64,000 bases of DNA from Streptomyces sp. NRRL F-5126 (GTDB lineage Bacteria; Actinomycetota; Actinomycetes; Streptomycetales; Streptomycetaceae): assembly GCF_000721265.1 (NCBI RefSeq), contig NZ_JOFZ01000012.1:248001-312000 (forward strand). The letters run 5' to 3'. A program made the position numbers and the translations under genes. This document shows, piece after piece, positions 46,198-55,838 of this stretch (positions within the stretch are counted from its first letter, which is position 1; each line of letters starts with the position of its first letter). The notes below the pieces were generated by a model. It was not told where the DNA came from and ran no database searches. It saw nothing but the letters and a program-made list of their open reading frames with translations.

Positions 46198-47823
46198 TCA
46201 GTGGTGGCCGTGGCCGCTGGTGATCTCCTTGTACTCCTCGGCGGTCGGCTTGGGGATCTGGTTCCCCTCGCCGTAGTAGCCCTTGCTGAGGCGCGCCCGC
46301 AGCTTCTCGCCGCGGGGCAGCTTGCGCTCCACGCCGTTCTCGTCGACGGTCTCGCCGACGTCGAGCGGCTGGTACTGCTCGTGCGCCGTGAGCTTGAACC
46401 GATCGGCCTGGTTGAGCGGCGTGTGCACCTCGACGAACTCGCCGTGCGGCAGCCGCTTGATGACGCCAGACTCGCGGCCGTGCAGCACCTTCTCCGCGTC
46501 ACGCCGCTGCAGGCCCATGCAGACCCGCTTGGTGACGATGAACACGAGCACCGGGACGACGAAGAACGCGATCCGCACGAACCACGAGATGTTCTCGATC
46601 GACAGGTGGAAGTGCGTGGCCCAGATGTCGTTGCCGCCGCCGACGAGCAGGACGAAGTACCACGAGATCCACGCCGCGCCGAAGCCGGTGCGGGTCGGCG
46701 CGTTGCGCGGCCGGTCCGCGATGTGGTGCTCGCGCCTGTCCCCGGTCACCCAGGCCTCGATGAACGGGTAGACGGCGATCGCGGCCAGCACCAGCGGGAA
46801 GATCACCAGTGGGATGAACACGCCCAGGACGAGCGTATGGCCCGCGAAGTTGATCTCCCAGCCGGGCATCACACGGATCAGGCCCTCGGAGAAGCCCATG
46901 TACCAGTCGGGCTGGGCGCCGGTGGAGACCTGGTCGGGCCGGTAGGGTCCGATGGCCCAGATCGGGTTGATCGATGCGATCGCCGCGACGATCGCGATCA
47001 GGCCGAACACCAGGAAGAAGAAGCCGCCCGCCTTGGCCATGTAGATCGGCAGCAGCGGCATGCCGACGACGTTCTTCTCCGTGCGGCCCGGCGCCGCGAA
47101 CTGCGTGTGCTTGTGGAAGAACACCAGGATGAGGTGCGCCGCCACCAGCCCGAGCATGATGCCGGGCAGCAGCAGGATGTGGATCGAGTAGAACCGGGCG
47201 ACGAAGTCGCCGCCCGGGAACTCGCCGCCGAACAGGAACATCGACAGGTACGTGCCGACGACCGGAACGGACAGGATCGCGCCCTCCATGAACCGCACAC
47301 CGGTGCCGGACAGCAGGTCGTCGGGGAGCGAGTAGCCGGTGAAGCCGGTGAACATGCCCAGGACGAACAGCAGGAAGCCGAACAGCCAGTTGACCTCGCG
47401 CGGCTTGCGGAACGCGCCCGTGAAGAACACGCGCATCATGTGCACGAACATCGCCGCGAGGAAGATCAGCGCGGCCCAGTGGTGGATCTGCCGGATCAGC
47501 AGACCACCGCGGACGTCGAAGCTGATGTTCACCGTGGAGTTGAACGCCTCGGACATCCGGATGCCCTGGAGCGGCACGTAACTGCCGTGGTACACCACTT
47601 CGTTCATCGAAGGGTGGAAGAACAGCGTCAGGTACACACCCGTGAGGATGATGATGATGAAGCTGTAGAGCGAGACCTCACCCAGCATGAAGGACCAGTG
47701 GTCCGGGAAGATCTTGCGCATGTTCGTCTTGGCCAGGGAGTACAGGCCGAGCCGGCCGTCCGCCCAGTCCGCGATGCGCTCGCCCGCGGGTGCCTCGCGG
47801 TTCGGTGCAGTAGTGGTACTCAT
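46198..47823 (-). CDS. qcrB: Cytochrome bc1 complex cytochrome b subunit
   Basis: QcrB is the membrane subunit of the actinobacterial bcc complex that oxidises menaquinol. It has 541 residues. Heme-ligand histidines sit in GGLLIRQIHHWAALIFLAAMFVHMMRVF and RFYSIHILLLPGIMLGLVAAHLILVFFHKH. The quinol-site loop is given by GPYRPDQVSTGAQPDWYMGF, with the PDWY motif replacing PEWY. The C-terminal ~140 residues form a long soluble tail, as usual in actinobacteria. It overlaps qcrA by 4 bases. The operon order ctaE-qcrC-qcrA-qcrB is standard for streptomycetes. Confidence 0.96.
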   Translation of the reverse strand: MSTTTAPNREAPAGERIADWADGRLGLYSLAKTNMRKIFPDHWSFMLGEVSLYSFIIIILTGVYLTLFFHPSMNEVVYHGSYVPLQGIRMSEAFNSTVNISFDVRGGLLIRQIHHWAALIFLAAMFVHMMRVFFTGAFRKPREVNWLFGFLLFVLGMFTGFTGYSLPDDLLSGTGVRFMEGAILSVPVVGTYLSMFLFGGEFPGGDFVARFYSIHILLLPGIMLGLVAAHLILVFFHKHTQFAAPGRTEKNVVGMPLLPIYMAKAGGFFFLVFGLIAIVAAIASINPIWAIGPYRPDQVSTGAQPDWYMGFSEGLIRVMPGWEINFAGHTLVLGVFIPLVIFPLVLAAIAVYPFIEAWVTGDRREHHIADRPRNAPTRTGFGAAWISWYFVLLVGGGNDIWATHFHLSIENISWFVRIAFFVVPVLVFIVTKRVCMGLQRRDAEKVLHGRESGVIKRLPHGEFVEVHTPLNQADRFKLTAHEQYQPLDVGETVDENGVERKLPRGEKLRARLSKGYYGEGNQIPKPTAEEYKEITSGHGHH

Positions 47824-48869
47824 CCGCGCTCCCAGAAGGCAGGGCCGACGGGCTGGTCGAAGTCGCCGAGCGCCTCCAGGTTGCCCTGGCCGTTCACGCC
47901 GATCCGCAGCTGCGGAAGCGGGTGGCCGGCCGGGCCGAAGATGACCTTGGCGCCGTCGGAGAGGTCGAAGGTGGACTGGTGACACGGGCACAGCACGTGG
48001 TGCGTCTGCTGCTCGTAGAGGCTGATCGGGCAGCCGACGTGGGTGCAGATCTTCGAGTAGGCGACGATGCCCTGGTGCGACCAGTCGAGCTCGCGCTTGT
48101 CCTTGATCTCGTCCGGCTTGATGCGGACGATCATCAGGGCGGCCTTGGCGATCTGCTCCTGGAAGTCCTCGTCCGACTCCTTCAGCCCGTCGGGCATGGC
48201 GAAGGTGAGCGAACCGACGCCCACGTCCTCGGGACGCAGCGGCTGCATCGTGTTCATGTTGATGAGCTGCTTGCCCTTGGCCCACATGGTGGCGCGGAGC
48301 TTCTTCTCGGGCAGCGGGCCCAGGTCGCGCAGGAGCATGACACCGGAGAGCGGAACGAGCGCCATGGCGCCGAACATCGTGTTCCGGATCAGCTTGCGGC
48401 GACCGAAACCGGACTCGGCGACGCCGTCCGCGAAGTCCGACATGACCTTCGCGCGGACCTCGGGCGGCGACTCGATGGCGTGCCGGTCGTCCGGCGTCTC
48501 GCGGTCGGACATCAGCGTCCTGGCCCAGTGCACGGCGCCGGCGCCGATGCAGAACAGGGCGATGCCCAGCGTGATGCCGAGGGCGAAGTTCAGGATGCTG
48601 ACGTGCCCGAACGGGAAGATGTAGACGATCTTGTCGATCGGGAACGCCACGTACGACGCGATGAACGCGACGGTGGCCAGCATCGAGAGGACGAACAGGA
48701 AGGCGACCGTGCGCTCGGAGCGCTTGGCGGCCCGCTCGTCGATGTCCTGGATGCGCGGCAGGTGCGGGGGCAGCCCCGGGTCCGCGAACGGGTCCTCCTC
48801 ACCGCGGGCGAGGGGGCCGTGTGTCTGCTCGCTCGGCAGCTTCTCTTCCGGCGGCGTGTCTTGGCTCAT
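47820..48869 (-). CDS. qcrA: Rieske iron-sulfur subunit of cytochrome bc1
   Basis: A 349-residue protein with three N-terminal TM segments (about 55-75, 88-110 and 165-185), typical of actinobacterial QcrA. A twin-Arg-like FGRRKLIRNTMFGAMALVPLSGVMLL segment directs the cluster domain across the membrane. The [2Fe-2S] ligands are in ICTHVGCPISLY and LCPCHQSTFDLSDGAK. It overlaps both neighbours by 4 bases (ATGA), so the three qcr genes are translationally coupled. Confidence 0.96.
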   Translation of the reverse strand: MSQDTPPEEKLPSEQTHGPLARGEEDPFADPGLPPHLPRIQDIDERAAKRSERTVAFLFVLSMLATVAFIASYVAFPIDKIVYIFPFGHVSILNFALGITLGIALFCIGAGAVHWARTLMSDRETPDDRHAIESPPEVRAKVMSDFADGVAESGFGRRKLIRNTMFGAMALVPLSGVMLLRDLGPLPEKKLRATMWAKGKQLINMNTMQPLRPEDVGVGSLTFAMPDGLKESDEDFQEQIAKAALMIVRIKPDEIKDKRELDWSHQGIVAYSKICTHVGCPISLYEQQTHHVLCPCHQSTFDLSDGAKVIFGPAGHPLPQLRIGVNGQGNLEALGDFDQPVGPAFWERG

Positions 48870-49675
48870 GACTTCTTGGCCTTAGCGGTGTGGGCCGCGA
48901 TCCAGACGGTGACGGCGATGATGGCGCCCAGACCGAAGATCCAGGCGAAGAGGCCCTCGCTCACCGGGCCGAGGCCACCGAGCTTGAGACCGCCGGGCGT
49001 CGAGGACTTCGAGCTGTTGATCGTGTGGATGTAGGCGATGATCTGCTGCTTCTGCTTCGTCGGCATCGTCGTGTCCGGGAAGGACGGCATGTTCTGCGGG
49101 CCGGTCTGCATGGCCTCGTAGATGTGCTTGGCCGACGCGCCTTCGAGGTCGGGCGCGAACTTTCCGTCCGTGAGCGCACCGCCCTCGCCGCTGAAGTTGT
49201 GGCACTGGGTGCAGTTCGTCCGGAACAGCTCGCCGCCCTTGGCGACGTCCGACCCCGCGGGGTTGTACTCCTTGGAGGTCGGGATGGACGGACCGGCGCC
49301 GAGAGACGCGACGTACGCGGCGAGCTGGTCGATCTGCTTCTGGTTGTACTGGACCCGCTTCTTCTCGATCTGCGGGCCGGGCTGCTGCGCCGGCATGCGC
49401 CCGGTGCCGACCTGGAAGTCGACGGCCGCGGCGCCGACGCCCACCAGGCTCGGGCCCTCGGAGCTGCCCTGACCACCGGTTCCGTGGCAGCTGGCACAAC
49501 CGACGTCGTAGAGCTTCTTGCCCTCGTCGATGGCGAGGGACTGGGCGGAAGTGTCAGCTTGCGCCTTGTCCGCGGGCGCGAACGCGGCGTACAGCCCCCC
49601 TGTGGCCGCCAGCGCGAGGAGTAGGACGACGACCGCCGCCAATGGGTGGCGTCGTCGTGCGGAGAGCTTTTTCAC
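48866..49675 (-). CDS. qcrC: Diheme cytochrome c subunit of cytochrome bc1
   Basis: A 269-residue membrane-anchored cytochrome cc. It has an N-terminal TM/signal anchor (about 11-32), two c-type heme sites, CASCH at 60-64 and CTQCH at 155-159, and a C-terminal TM helix (LFAWIFGLGAIIAVTVWIAA). Axial Met candidates are in VGTGRMPAQ and NMPSFPDTTMP. The diheme QcrC hands electrons directly to the aa3 oxidase, so no soluble cytochrome c is needed. A start with GTAA spacing is not clear; ATG 49675 is used. It follows ctaE by 74 bases. Confidence 0.95.
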   Translation of the reverse strand: MKKLSARRRHPLAAVVVLLLALAATGGLYAAFAPADKAQADTSAQSLAIDEGKKLYDVGCASCHGTGGQGSSEGPSLVGVGAAAVDFQVGTGRMPAQQPGPQIEKKRVQYNQKQIDQLAAYVASLGAGPSIPTSKEYNPAGSDVAKGGELFRTNCTQCHNFSGEGGALTDGKFAPDLEGASAKHIYEAMQTGPQNMPSFPDTTMPTKQKQQIIAYIHTINSSKSSTPGGLKLGGLGPVSEGLFAWIFGLGAIIAVTVWIAAHTAKAKKS

Positions 49676-49749
49676 GGATTACCCCGGTGTCAGGATCTTC
49701 TGCGTCGGTACTTCTGGTGTGTGTGCGAGCGCGTCGGGCGCGTGCCCCG

Positions 49750-50370
49750 CTACTTGATCAGGTAGATCGTGGCGAAGAGGCCGATCCAGACGACATCGAC
49801 GAAGTGCCAGTAATAGGACACGACGATGGCGGCCGTAGCCTGCTCATGGGTGAATCTCTTGGCCACGTACGTACGGCCGAGCACGAACAGGAAGGCGATG
49901 AGCCCGCCCGTCACGTGCATGCCGTGGAACCCGGTGGTCAGGTAGAACACCGATCCGTACGGGCCGGACGAGAGCGAGATGCCGTCGTCCTTGACCAGAT
50001 TGGTGTACTCGAAGATCTGGCCGCCGATGAAGATCGCACCCATGATGAACGTGATCACGAACCACGATCGGAGCTTCTTCACGTCACCACGCTCGGCGGC
50101 GAAGACGCCGAGCTGGCAGGTGAGCGATGAGAGCACCAGGATCGTGGTGTTGCCCGCCGCGAACGGGACATCCAGGTGCGTGTTCATGGAGTGCCAGAAC
50201 CCGCTGCCCATCACCGAACGCAGGGTGAAGTACATCGCGAAGAGGGCCGCGAAGAACATCAGCTCGGAACTCAGCCAGATGATGGTTCCGACGCTGGTGA
50301 GGTTCGGCCGATTGACCGTCGGGTGCGCGTGCCCGGTTTCTACTGTCGTTGCTGTCGCCACGACGGACAT
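49750..50370 (-). CDS. ctaE: Cytochrome c oxidase subunit III
   Basis: A 206-residue protein with five TM helices, the actinobacterial CtaE type. Diagnostic blocks are [65 protein letters not shown] and [20 protein letters not shown]. The ATG at 50370 has no RBS. A GTG nine bases downstream (50361) lies close behind a TAATGT box and could be a leaderless start. It heads the bcc operon and is separate from the other cta genes 2 kb away. Confidence 0.95.
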   Translation of the reverse strand: MSVVATATTVETGHAHPTVNRPNLTSVGTIIWLSSELMFFAALFAMYFTLRSVMGSGFWHSMNTHLDVPFAAGNTTILVLSSLTCQLGVFAAERGDVKKLRSWFVITFIMGAIFIGGQIFEYTNLVKDDGISLSSGPYGSVFYLTTGFHGMHVTGGLIAFLFVLGRTYVAKRFTHEQATAAIVVSYYWHFVDVVWIGLFATIYLIK

Positions 50371-50582
50371 TATGTCGGTCGCTTATCCCGCCCTCACCCC
50401 GGGGGGTCCCGTTCGGTGTGTCTATGCCCTGTGTCCAGCTCGAACGGCTCAGTCAACGGCTCGGCCGACGAACGTTCTTACCGGTGCTGACAGGGCGTGG
50501 GACGGAGTAGCATCCGCGCAACGGTCCATGGCGGGGGCGACCGCCCTGGGCCGGCGCAGATGCCTCAAGCCATGGAGGAACA

Positions 50583-50984
50583 ATGCGGCCGACCGCCACC
50601 GTGCTTGTCTACAGCGACGACGCCAACACCCGTGAACAGGTCAGGCTGGCCGCGGGGCGCAGGCCGGCGGCCGACGTCCCGCCGGTCGCGTTCCTGGAGT
50701 GCGCGACGCTGCCTGCCGTGCTGGACGCCCTGGACCGGGGCGGAGTGGACGTCTGCGTGCTGGACGGGGAGTCCGTGCCGGCCGGCGGCATGGGCGTGTG
50801 CCGGCAGATCAAGGACGAGGTCTTCGCCTGCCCGCCGGTGCTGCTGCTGATCGGCCGCCCGCAGGACGCCTGGCTCGCCACGTGGAGCCGCGCCGACGCG
50901 GCCGTCACTCTTCCGGTTGAACCTGTGGGGTTCGCGGACGCGCTGGCGTCGCTCCTGCGCCGCAGGCTGGCCGTCGGAGCCTGA
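50583..50984 (+). CDS. Atypical single-domain receiver-like protein
   Basis: A 133-residue protein of the CheY/receiver fold with no output domain. D12 and D13 (VLVYSDDANTR) and D61 (VCVLDGESVPAGG) match the acidic pocket and phospho-acceptor. The usual Ser/Thr is replaced (LLLIGRPQDA), and the conserved Lys-Pro near the C-terminus reads TLPVEPVGF, so classical phosphorylation signalling is doubtful. ATG 50583 follows GGAGG. It stands between the respiratory genes and an L,D-transpeptidase, divergent from ctaE. No kinase is adjacent. The function is unknown. Confidence 0.75.
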   Translation: MRPTATVLVYSDDANTREQVRLAAGRRPAADVPPVAFLECATLPAVLDALDRGGVDVCVLDGESVPAGGMGVCRQIKDEVFACPPVLLLIGRPQDAWLATWSRADAAVTLPVEPVGFADALASLLRRRLAVGA

Positions 50985-51011
50985 TCGGGTCCTGCCCTAC
51001 CGAGGGTCGGC

Positions 51012-51046
51012 TCGGGGCGCGGCAGCGCCGCCCCGGGCCCCCTGAG
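51012..51046. terminator. GC-rich hairpin between convergent genes
   Basis: An imperfect CGGGGCG...CGCCCCG hairpin and an adjacent GGGCCCCCTGAGGGGC repeat lie between the receiver-like gene and the L,D-transpeptidase gene. Confidence 0.5.
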
Positions 51047-51092
51047 GGGCGGGAGCGGCGCTTCCTGCGCTACGCGTGCGGTCGGCGGGGGT

Positions 51093-52382
51093 TCAGACCG
51101 CCGGGCGCAGGCGCGAGGCCTGGACGACGTTCCGGTCGGAGTTCACCGCGCTCTTGCCGGCTCCGCTGGACGAGCCCGACCCATTGAGGGCGCTGCCCTT
51201 CTGCCACTTGGCCCAGCTGAGGTTCCAGTCACCGAAGCCGTTGCCGAACGGCTCCATCATGTCGCCGTCGCTGTTTATGACCTTGACGATGTCGCCGGGG
51301 CGCACCTCGTCGAAGTACCACTCGGCGGCGGCGGTCGACATGCCGGTGCAGCCGTGGCTGGTGTTGGCGACGCCCTGCGCCCCCGCCGACCACGGTGCGG
51401 CGTGCACGTACTCGCCGCTCCAAGTCACCCGGGTGGCCCAGTGCACCGGGATGTCGTACGAGTCGGAGCTGCCGGCGGCGATGCCCACGGTGGAGCTGCG
51501 CATCTGCACGAAGGCCTGCTTCTCCAGCACGACCTTGATGCCGTTGCGCGTGTCGAAGCCCGGCTTGCCCGTGGAGACGGGGATGGTCTTGATCTCCTCG
51601 CCGTTGCGGTACACCGTGAAGGTGTGGTCGGCGACGTCGGTGACGGCGATGAAGCGGTCGCCTGTGGTGACGGTGAGCGGCTTGGAGTCGCCGCCGTAGA
51701 GCTTGCCGTCGACCTTCACGCCGCCGAGGTTGCTCGTCGCCTTGATGGTGGCGTGGGTGGGCCAGTACTCCTTCGGCCGGTAGTGCAGGTGCGTGGAGTC
51801 GACCCAGTACCAGGAGCCGTTGGTGGCGGGCACGGAGGTGACCTTGAGGGAGCGCTCCACTATGGCCCGCGCCGACTTGGACTTCACGGGCGCGCTGAGC
51901 TTCGCGGTGATGGGCTCGCCGACGCCGTACTCCCCCGCCTGCGGGCCGAAGGTGACTTTCAGCTGCTTCTTGGAGGGGGGCGGCGCGGTGTCGAAGGACA
52001 GCTTGCGGGTGCCGGGCTTCCCGTCACCGTCCTCCGTGGCCACCTTCACGGTGTAGTGGGTGCCGGCGGTGAGGGGGGCCGTGGAGCGCCAGCGCAGGCC
52101 GTCGGCGGCCAGTTCGCCGGCGAGGTGGTGGCCGGAGGCGTCGACGGCGGTGACGTCGGTGATGCGCCCGTCGCCGTCCTTGGCCGTGATCTCCAGCGGC
52201 TTGTTCAGCGGCCAGGGCTTCTTGTCCTTGGCGGCGGCGAACGAGATCTGGTCGGCCGCGTCGTAGGGGTGCGTGGAGAGCTTCCCGCTGTCGGTGCCGC
52301 CGCACGCGGCCGCCCCCGCCCCGAGGGACGCGAGCAGCAGGGTGCAGCCGGCAACGGTGCGGTAGCGAGGCGTGTGGTTCAT
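51093..52382 (-). CDS. L,D-transpeptidase (YkuD domain) with Ig-like N-terminal domains
   Basis: An exported cell-wall crosslinking enzyme of 429 residues that makes 3-3 peptidoglycan links. Signal sequence LLLASLGAGAAACGG with a possible lipid-modified Cys at about residue 27, two Ig-like domains (about 40-250), and a YkuD catalytic domain with HWATRVTW and the Cys nucleophile in NTSHGCTGMSTAAAEW. The tail is Ser/Gly-rich. ATG 52382 is 7 bases after TAGCGT (with GAGG overlapping). It is inserted between the bcc genes and ctaCDF. Confidence 0.92.
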   Translation of the reverse strand: MNHTPRYRTVAGCTLLLASLGAGAAACGGTDSGKLSTHPYDAADQISFAAAKDKKPWPLNKPLEITAKDGDGRITDVTAVDASGHHLAGELAADGLRWRSTAPLTAGTHYTVKVATEDGDGKPGTRKLSFDTAPPPSKKQLKVTFGPQAGEYGVGEPITAKLSAPVKSKSARAIVERSLKVTSVPATNGSWYWVDSTHLHYRPKEYWPTHATIKATSNLGGVKVDGKLYGGDSKPLTVTTGDRFIAVTDVADHTFTVYRNGEEIKTIPVSTGKPGFDTRNGIKVVLEKQAFVQMRSSTVGIAAGSSDSYDIPVHWATRVTWSGEYVHAAPWSAGAQGVANTSHGCTGMSTAAAEWYFDEVRPGDIVKVINSDGDMMEPFGNGFGDWNLSWAKWQKGSALNGSGSSSGAGKSAVNSDRNVVQASRLRPAV

Positions 52383-52389
52383 GGACCTC

Positions 52390-52395
52390 ACGCTA
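52390..52395 (-). promoter_or_regulatory. -10 element of the L,D-transpeptidase promoter
   Basis: TAGCGT on the reverse strand is 7 bases before ATG 52382. GAGG lies in the spacer, too close to the ATG for a normal RBS. Confidence 0.5.
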
Positions 52396-52433
52396 TGAAG
52401 GTTCGTCACGACTGGCGCGACGGATGTGGCAAA

Positions 52434-52475
52434 CGAGGGACCCGGACCTCCTTGTCGGAGTGTCCGGGTCCCTCG
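52434..52475. terminator. Terminator downstream of ctaF
   Basis: A 14-bp stem (CGAGGGACCCGGAC) extended by a CTCC/GGAG inner helix lies 15 bases after the ctaF stop. It separates the cta operon from the L,D-transpeptidase promoter. Confidence 0.85.
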
Positions 52476-52489
52476 GGGTACTTCGTGTG

Positions 52490-52888
52490 CTACTGGTTCC
52501 GGCTCTCACCCTGGTAGTACTCGAACACCCAGCCGTACAGTGCGTACATGATCAGCGGTGCCGAGAAGTACAGCAGCCACCAGCCGATCGCCACGGAGAG
52601 GAAGGCGAGCGCGCCGCCGACGCCCAGCGAGACGGGGGCCCAGCTGTGCGGGGAGAAGAACCCCACCTCGCCGGCCTGGTCCGCGACATCGGCCTCCTTG
52701 TTGTCCTGCGCGAGCTGGTCCATGCGCCGCGCGGTGAACGACAGGTAGAAGCCGATCATGATCGACAGCCCGAAGGCCAGGAACAGCGCCACGGTGCCGG
52801 CCGTCTCGTGCGACCAGTAGCCGTAGACGATCGCGACGATCAGGAAGAAGAGGGACAGGAAGAGAAAGAACCGTCCTTGGATCTTCAC
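52490..52888 (-). CDS. ctaF: Cytochrome c oxidase subunit IV, actinobacterial type
   Basis: A 132-residue small membrane subunit of aa3 oxidase restricted to actinobacteria. TM segments are [59 protein letters not shown] and [17 protein letters not shown] 52888 overlaps the ctaD stop (ATGA). It is the third gene of ctaC-ctaD-ctaF. Confidence 0.95.
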   Translation of the reverse strand: MKIQGRFFLFLSLFFLIVAIVYGYWSHETAGTVALFLAFGLSIMIGFYLSFTARRMDQLAQDNKEADVADQAGEVGFFSPHSWAPVSLGVGGALAFLSVAIGWWLLYFSAPLIMYALYGWVFEYYQGESRNQ

Positions 52889-54627
52889 TTGCCGGCCTCC
52901 TTCTCACTGCCGCTGCCCGCCAGGGCCTTGTCGCCCTCGACGTGCGCGAGCTGGTCGAGCGCGGCGATCTCCGGGTGGTGCAGGTCGAACGCCGGGGACT
53001 CGGAGCGGATGCGCGGCAGCGTGAGGAAGTTGTGCCGCGGCGGCGGGCACGACGTCGCCCATTCGAGCGAACGCCCGTAGCCCCACGGGTCGTCGACCGT
53101 GACCTTCTTGCCGTACTTGGCGGTCTTCCAGACGTTGTAGAGGAACGGCAGGATCGACAGGCCGAGCAGGAAGGAACTGATCGTCGAGATCGTGTTCAGC
53201 GTCGTGAAGCCGTCGCTCGCCAGGTAGTCCGCGTAGCGGCGCGGCATGCCCTCGGCTCCCAGCCAGTGCTGCACGAGGAACGTGCCGTGGAAGCCGATGA
53301 ACAGCGTCCAGAAGCTGATCTTGCCGAGTCGCTCGTCCAGCATCTTGCCGGTGAACTTGGGCCACCAGAAGTGGAATCCCGCGAACATCGCGAAGACCAC
53401 GGTGCCGAAGACGACGTAGTGGAAGTGCGCCACCACGAAGTACGAGTCGGAGACGTGGAAGTCGAGCGGCGGTGAGGCCAGGATGACGCCGGTGAGGCCG
53501 CCGAAGGCGAACGTGATGAGGAAGCCGATCGACCACAGCATCGGTGTCTCGAAGGACAACGATCCCTTCCACATGGTGCCGATCCAGTTGAAGAACTTCA
53601 CACCGGTCGGTACCGCGATCAGGAAGGTCATGAAGGAGAAGAACGGCAAGAGCACGCCGCCCGTCACGTACATGTGGTGCGCCCACACCGCCACCGAAAG
53701 GCCGGCGATGGAGATCGTCGCCGCGATCAGGCCGATGTAGCCGAACATGGGCTTGCGGCTGAAGACCGGGATGACCTCGGAGATGATCCCGAAGAACGGG
53801 ATCGCGATGATGTACACCTCTGGATGGCCGAAGAACCAGAAGAGGTGTTGCCAGAGCAGTGCCCCGCCGTTGGCGGAGTCGAACACATGCGCCCCGAATT
53901 TCCGGTCGGCCTCCAGCGCGAACAGGGAGGCGGCCAGCACGGGGAAGGCGAGCAGGACCAGCACGGCGGTCAGCAGCACGTTCCACGTGAAGATCGGCAT
54001 GCGGAACATCGTCATGCCGGGAGCACGCATGCAGATGATCGTGGTGATGAAGTTGACGGCGCCGAGGATCGTGCCGAAGCCGGAGAAGGCCAGACCCAGG
54101 ATCCACAGGTCACCGCCGACGCCGGGCGAGTTCACCACGCTGGAGAGCGGCGAGTAGGCGAACCAGCCGAAGTCGGCCGCGCCCTGCGGCGTGAGGAAGC
54201 CGCCGACCGCGATCAGCGAGCCGAACAGGTAGAGCCAGTACGCGAAGGCGTTGAGCCGCGGGAAGGCGACGTCGGGCGCGCCGATCTGGAGCGGCATGAT
54301 CCAGTTCGTGAAGCCGGCGAACAGCGGCGTCGCGAACATCAGCAGCATGATCGTGCCGTGCATCGTGAACGCCTGGTTGAACTGCTCGTTCGACAGGATC
54401 TGGAGGCCGGGCCTCGCCAGTTCCGCACGCATGAACAGGGCGAGGATGCCACCGAGGCAGAAGAAGGCGAACGACGTGATCAGGTAGAGCGAGCCGATCG
54501 TCTTGTGGTCGGTGGTGGTCACCCACTTCACGACCACGTTGCCTGGCTGCCGGTTGCGGACCGGGATCTCGTTGGCGTACGAGTCCTCGTCCGCGGCGGC
54601 ACCCTGGGGTTCGTTGAGGATGCTCAC
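52885..54627 (-). CDS. ctaD: Cytochrome c oxidase subunit I
   Basis: The catalytic subunit of the aa3 oxidase, 580 residues with 12 TM helices. Heme a ligand His in [20 protein letters not shown]; CuB and heme a3 ligands in [19 protein letters not shown] and [11 protein letters not shown], and [17 protein letters not shown]. The His-Tyr crosslink pair is in HPEVY. It overlaps ctaC and ctaF by 4 bases, so the three are translationally coupled. The C-terminal 30 residues are acidic and variable. Confidence 0.97.
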   Translation of the reverse strand: MSILNEPQGAAADEDSYANEIPVRNRQPGNVVVKWVTTTDHKTIGSLYLITSFAFFCLGGILALFMRAELARPGLQILSNEQFNQAFTMHGTIMLLMFATPLFAGFTNWIMPLQIGAPDVAFPRLNAFAYWLYLFGSLIAVGGFLTPQGAADFGWFAYSPLSSVVNSPGVGGDLWILGLAFSGFGTILGAVNFITTIICMRAPGMTMFRMPIFTWNVLLTAVLVLLAFPVLAASLFALEADRKFGAHVFDSANGGALLWQHLFWFFGHPEVYIIAIPFFGIISEVIPVFSRKPMFGYIGLIAATISIAGLSVAVWAHHMYVTGGVLLPFFSFMTFLIAVPTGVKFFNWIGTMWKGSLSFETPMLWSIGFLITFAFGGLTGVILASPPLDFHVSDSYFVVAHFHYVVFGTVVFAMFAGFHFWWPKFTGKMLDERLGKISFWTLFIGFHGTFLVQHWLGAEGMPRRYADYLASDGFTTLNTISTISSFLLGLSILPFLYNVWKTAKYGKKVTVDDPWGYGRSLEWATSCPPPRHNFLTLPRIRSESPAFDLHHPEIAALDQLAHVEGDKALAGSGSEKEAGK

Positions 54628-55595
54628 AGTTTCTTGTCCTCCGCCTCAGAGGTCGCGGCGTGTCCCGTCTGGGCGATGCCCGCGGGGACGTAGCCTGTCT
54701 GGCCCTTCTTGGCCAGGTCCTTCAGGTGCTGCTGATAGGCCTTGGGCGAGACGATCTTCACGTTGAAGAGCATGCGCGAGTGGTCGACTCCGCAGAGCTC
54801 GGCGCACTTGCCCCGGAAGGTGCCGTACTGGGTCGGCGTCACTTCGAAGGAGTTGGTGTGCCCGGGGATGACGTCCATCTTCATCATGAACGGCAGTACC
54901 CAGAAGTCGTGGATCACGTCGCGCGACGTGAGGACGAAGCGCACCTTCTCACCCTTGGGCAGCCAGAGCGTGGGGCCTGGGTTGCCGGTCTGGGGGTTGG
55001 TCTCGCCCGGCGTGCCGGCGTCGTAGACGCCCTCGGCTCCCTTGGGGAACGCCTTGGTGTACTTGGGCGGGATCGCCTTGAGCTCGCTCGGGATCTTCGA
55101 CCCGGTCGCGTCGTTTCCGTCGACGTTCTCGACGTAGTTGAACGCCCAGCTCCACTGGTAGCCGACCACGTTGATGGTGTGGGCGGGCTTGGGGGAGAGC
55201 TGGATCAGCTTCGTCTCGTCGCGCGCGGTGAAGTAGAAGAACACCGAGACGATGATCAGCGGGACCACGGTGTACAACATCTCGATGGGGAGGTTGTACC
55301 GGGTCTGCGGGGGAACCTCGATCTTCGTGCGGCTGCGCCGGTGGAAGACGACGCTCCAGATGATCAGGCCCCAGACGAGGCAGCCCACCACCAGGGCCGC
55401 GGCCCAGGAGCTCTGCCACAGGGAGAGGACCCGAGGACCCTGTTCAGTGACCGGAGTCGGTAGACCAAGGCGTGGAAAATCCTTGTACGAGCAACCGGTA
55501 GCGGTCACCATGATCAGGCCCGCGATCAGCACCGCCTGCGGCAGCTTCCGCCGCATCGGGCGCCGCGACGAGCGGTCGGAGCCGTTGGGACTCAC
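54624..55595 (-). CDS. ctaC: Cytochrome c oxidase subunit II
   Basis: A 323-residue lipoprotein-type CuA subunit. The N-terminus has a signal ending in VTATGC (lipobox), then two TM helices (about 62-84 and 107-125). The CuA centre is formed by H in [11 protein letters not shown] and [13 protein letters not shown]. The [10 protein letters not shown] aromatic patch is the electron entry region. GTG 55595 follows GGGAAGG. It is the first gene of ctaC-ctaD-ctaF. Confidence 0.96.
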   Translation of the reverse strand: MSPNGSDRSSRRPMRRKLPQAVLIAGLIMVTATGCSYKDFPRLGLPTPVTEQGPRVLSLWQSSWAAALVVGCLVWGLIIWSVVFHRRSRTKIEVPPQTRYNLPIEMLYTVVPLIIVSVFFYFTARDETKLIQLSPKPAHTINVVGYQWSWAFNYVENVDGNDATGSKIPSELKAIPPKYTKAFPKGAEGVYDAGTPGETNPQTGNPGPTLWLPKGEKVRFVLTSRDVIHDFWVLPFMMKMDVIPGHTNSFEVTPTQYGTFRGKCAELCGVDHSRMLFNVKIVSPKAYQQHLKDLAKKGQTGYVPAGIAQTGHAATSEAEDKKL

Positions 55596-55826
55596 GTAGC
55601 GCCTTCCCGAGAGTCTCGCCCGCGCGACCGGCTGCGGCCGTCTCGGTCGTCGCCGGCCCTGTCACGGGCAGGGGTTTGATGTTTATGCGGACCAAACCCT
55701 ACTGGACGCCCTTCGGCGTCTCGCGGGGAGGGTGCCCAACGCGCCGTCCGAGTGCCCGAAGGGATTCAACCCCAGGCCGGGCCGCACTTCTGACACTCAC
55801 TCCGGCGCCGGTGAGCGCCGGACCGT

Positions 55827-55832
55827 TAGCCT
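55827..55832 (+). promoter_or_regulatory. -10 element of leaderless desulfurase-TusA promoter
   Basis: TAGCCT followed by 6 bases and GTG 55839. No Shine-Dalgarno. Confidence 0.6.
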
Positions 55833-55838
55833 CACGGC

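Noticed and set aside
46165..47982. Large forward ORF (605 codons) opposite qcrB
   Set aside because: Antisense frame of the conserved cytochrome b gene; composition of Asp/Glu/His/Arg repeats is typical of shadow ORFs.
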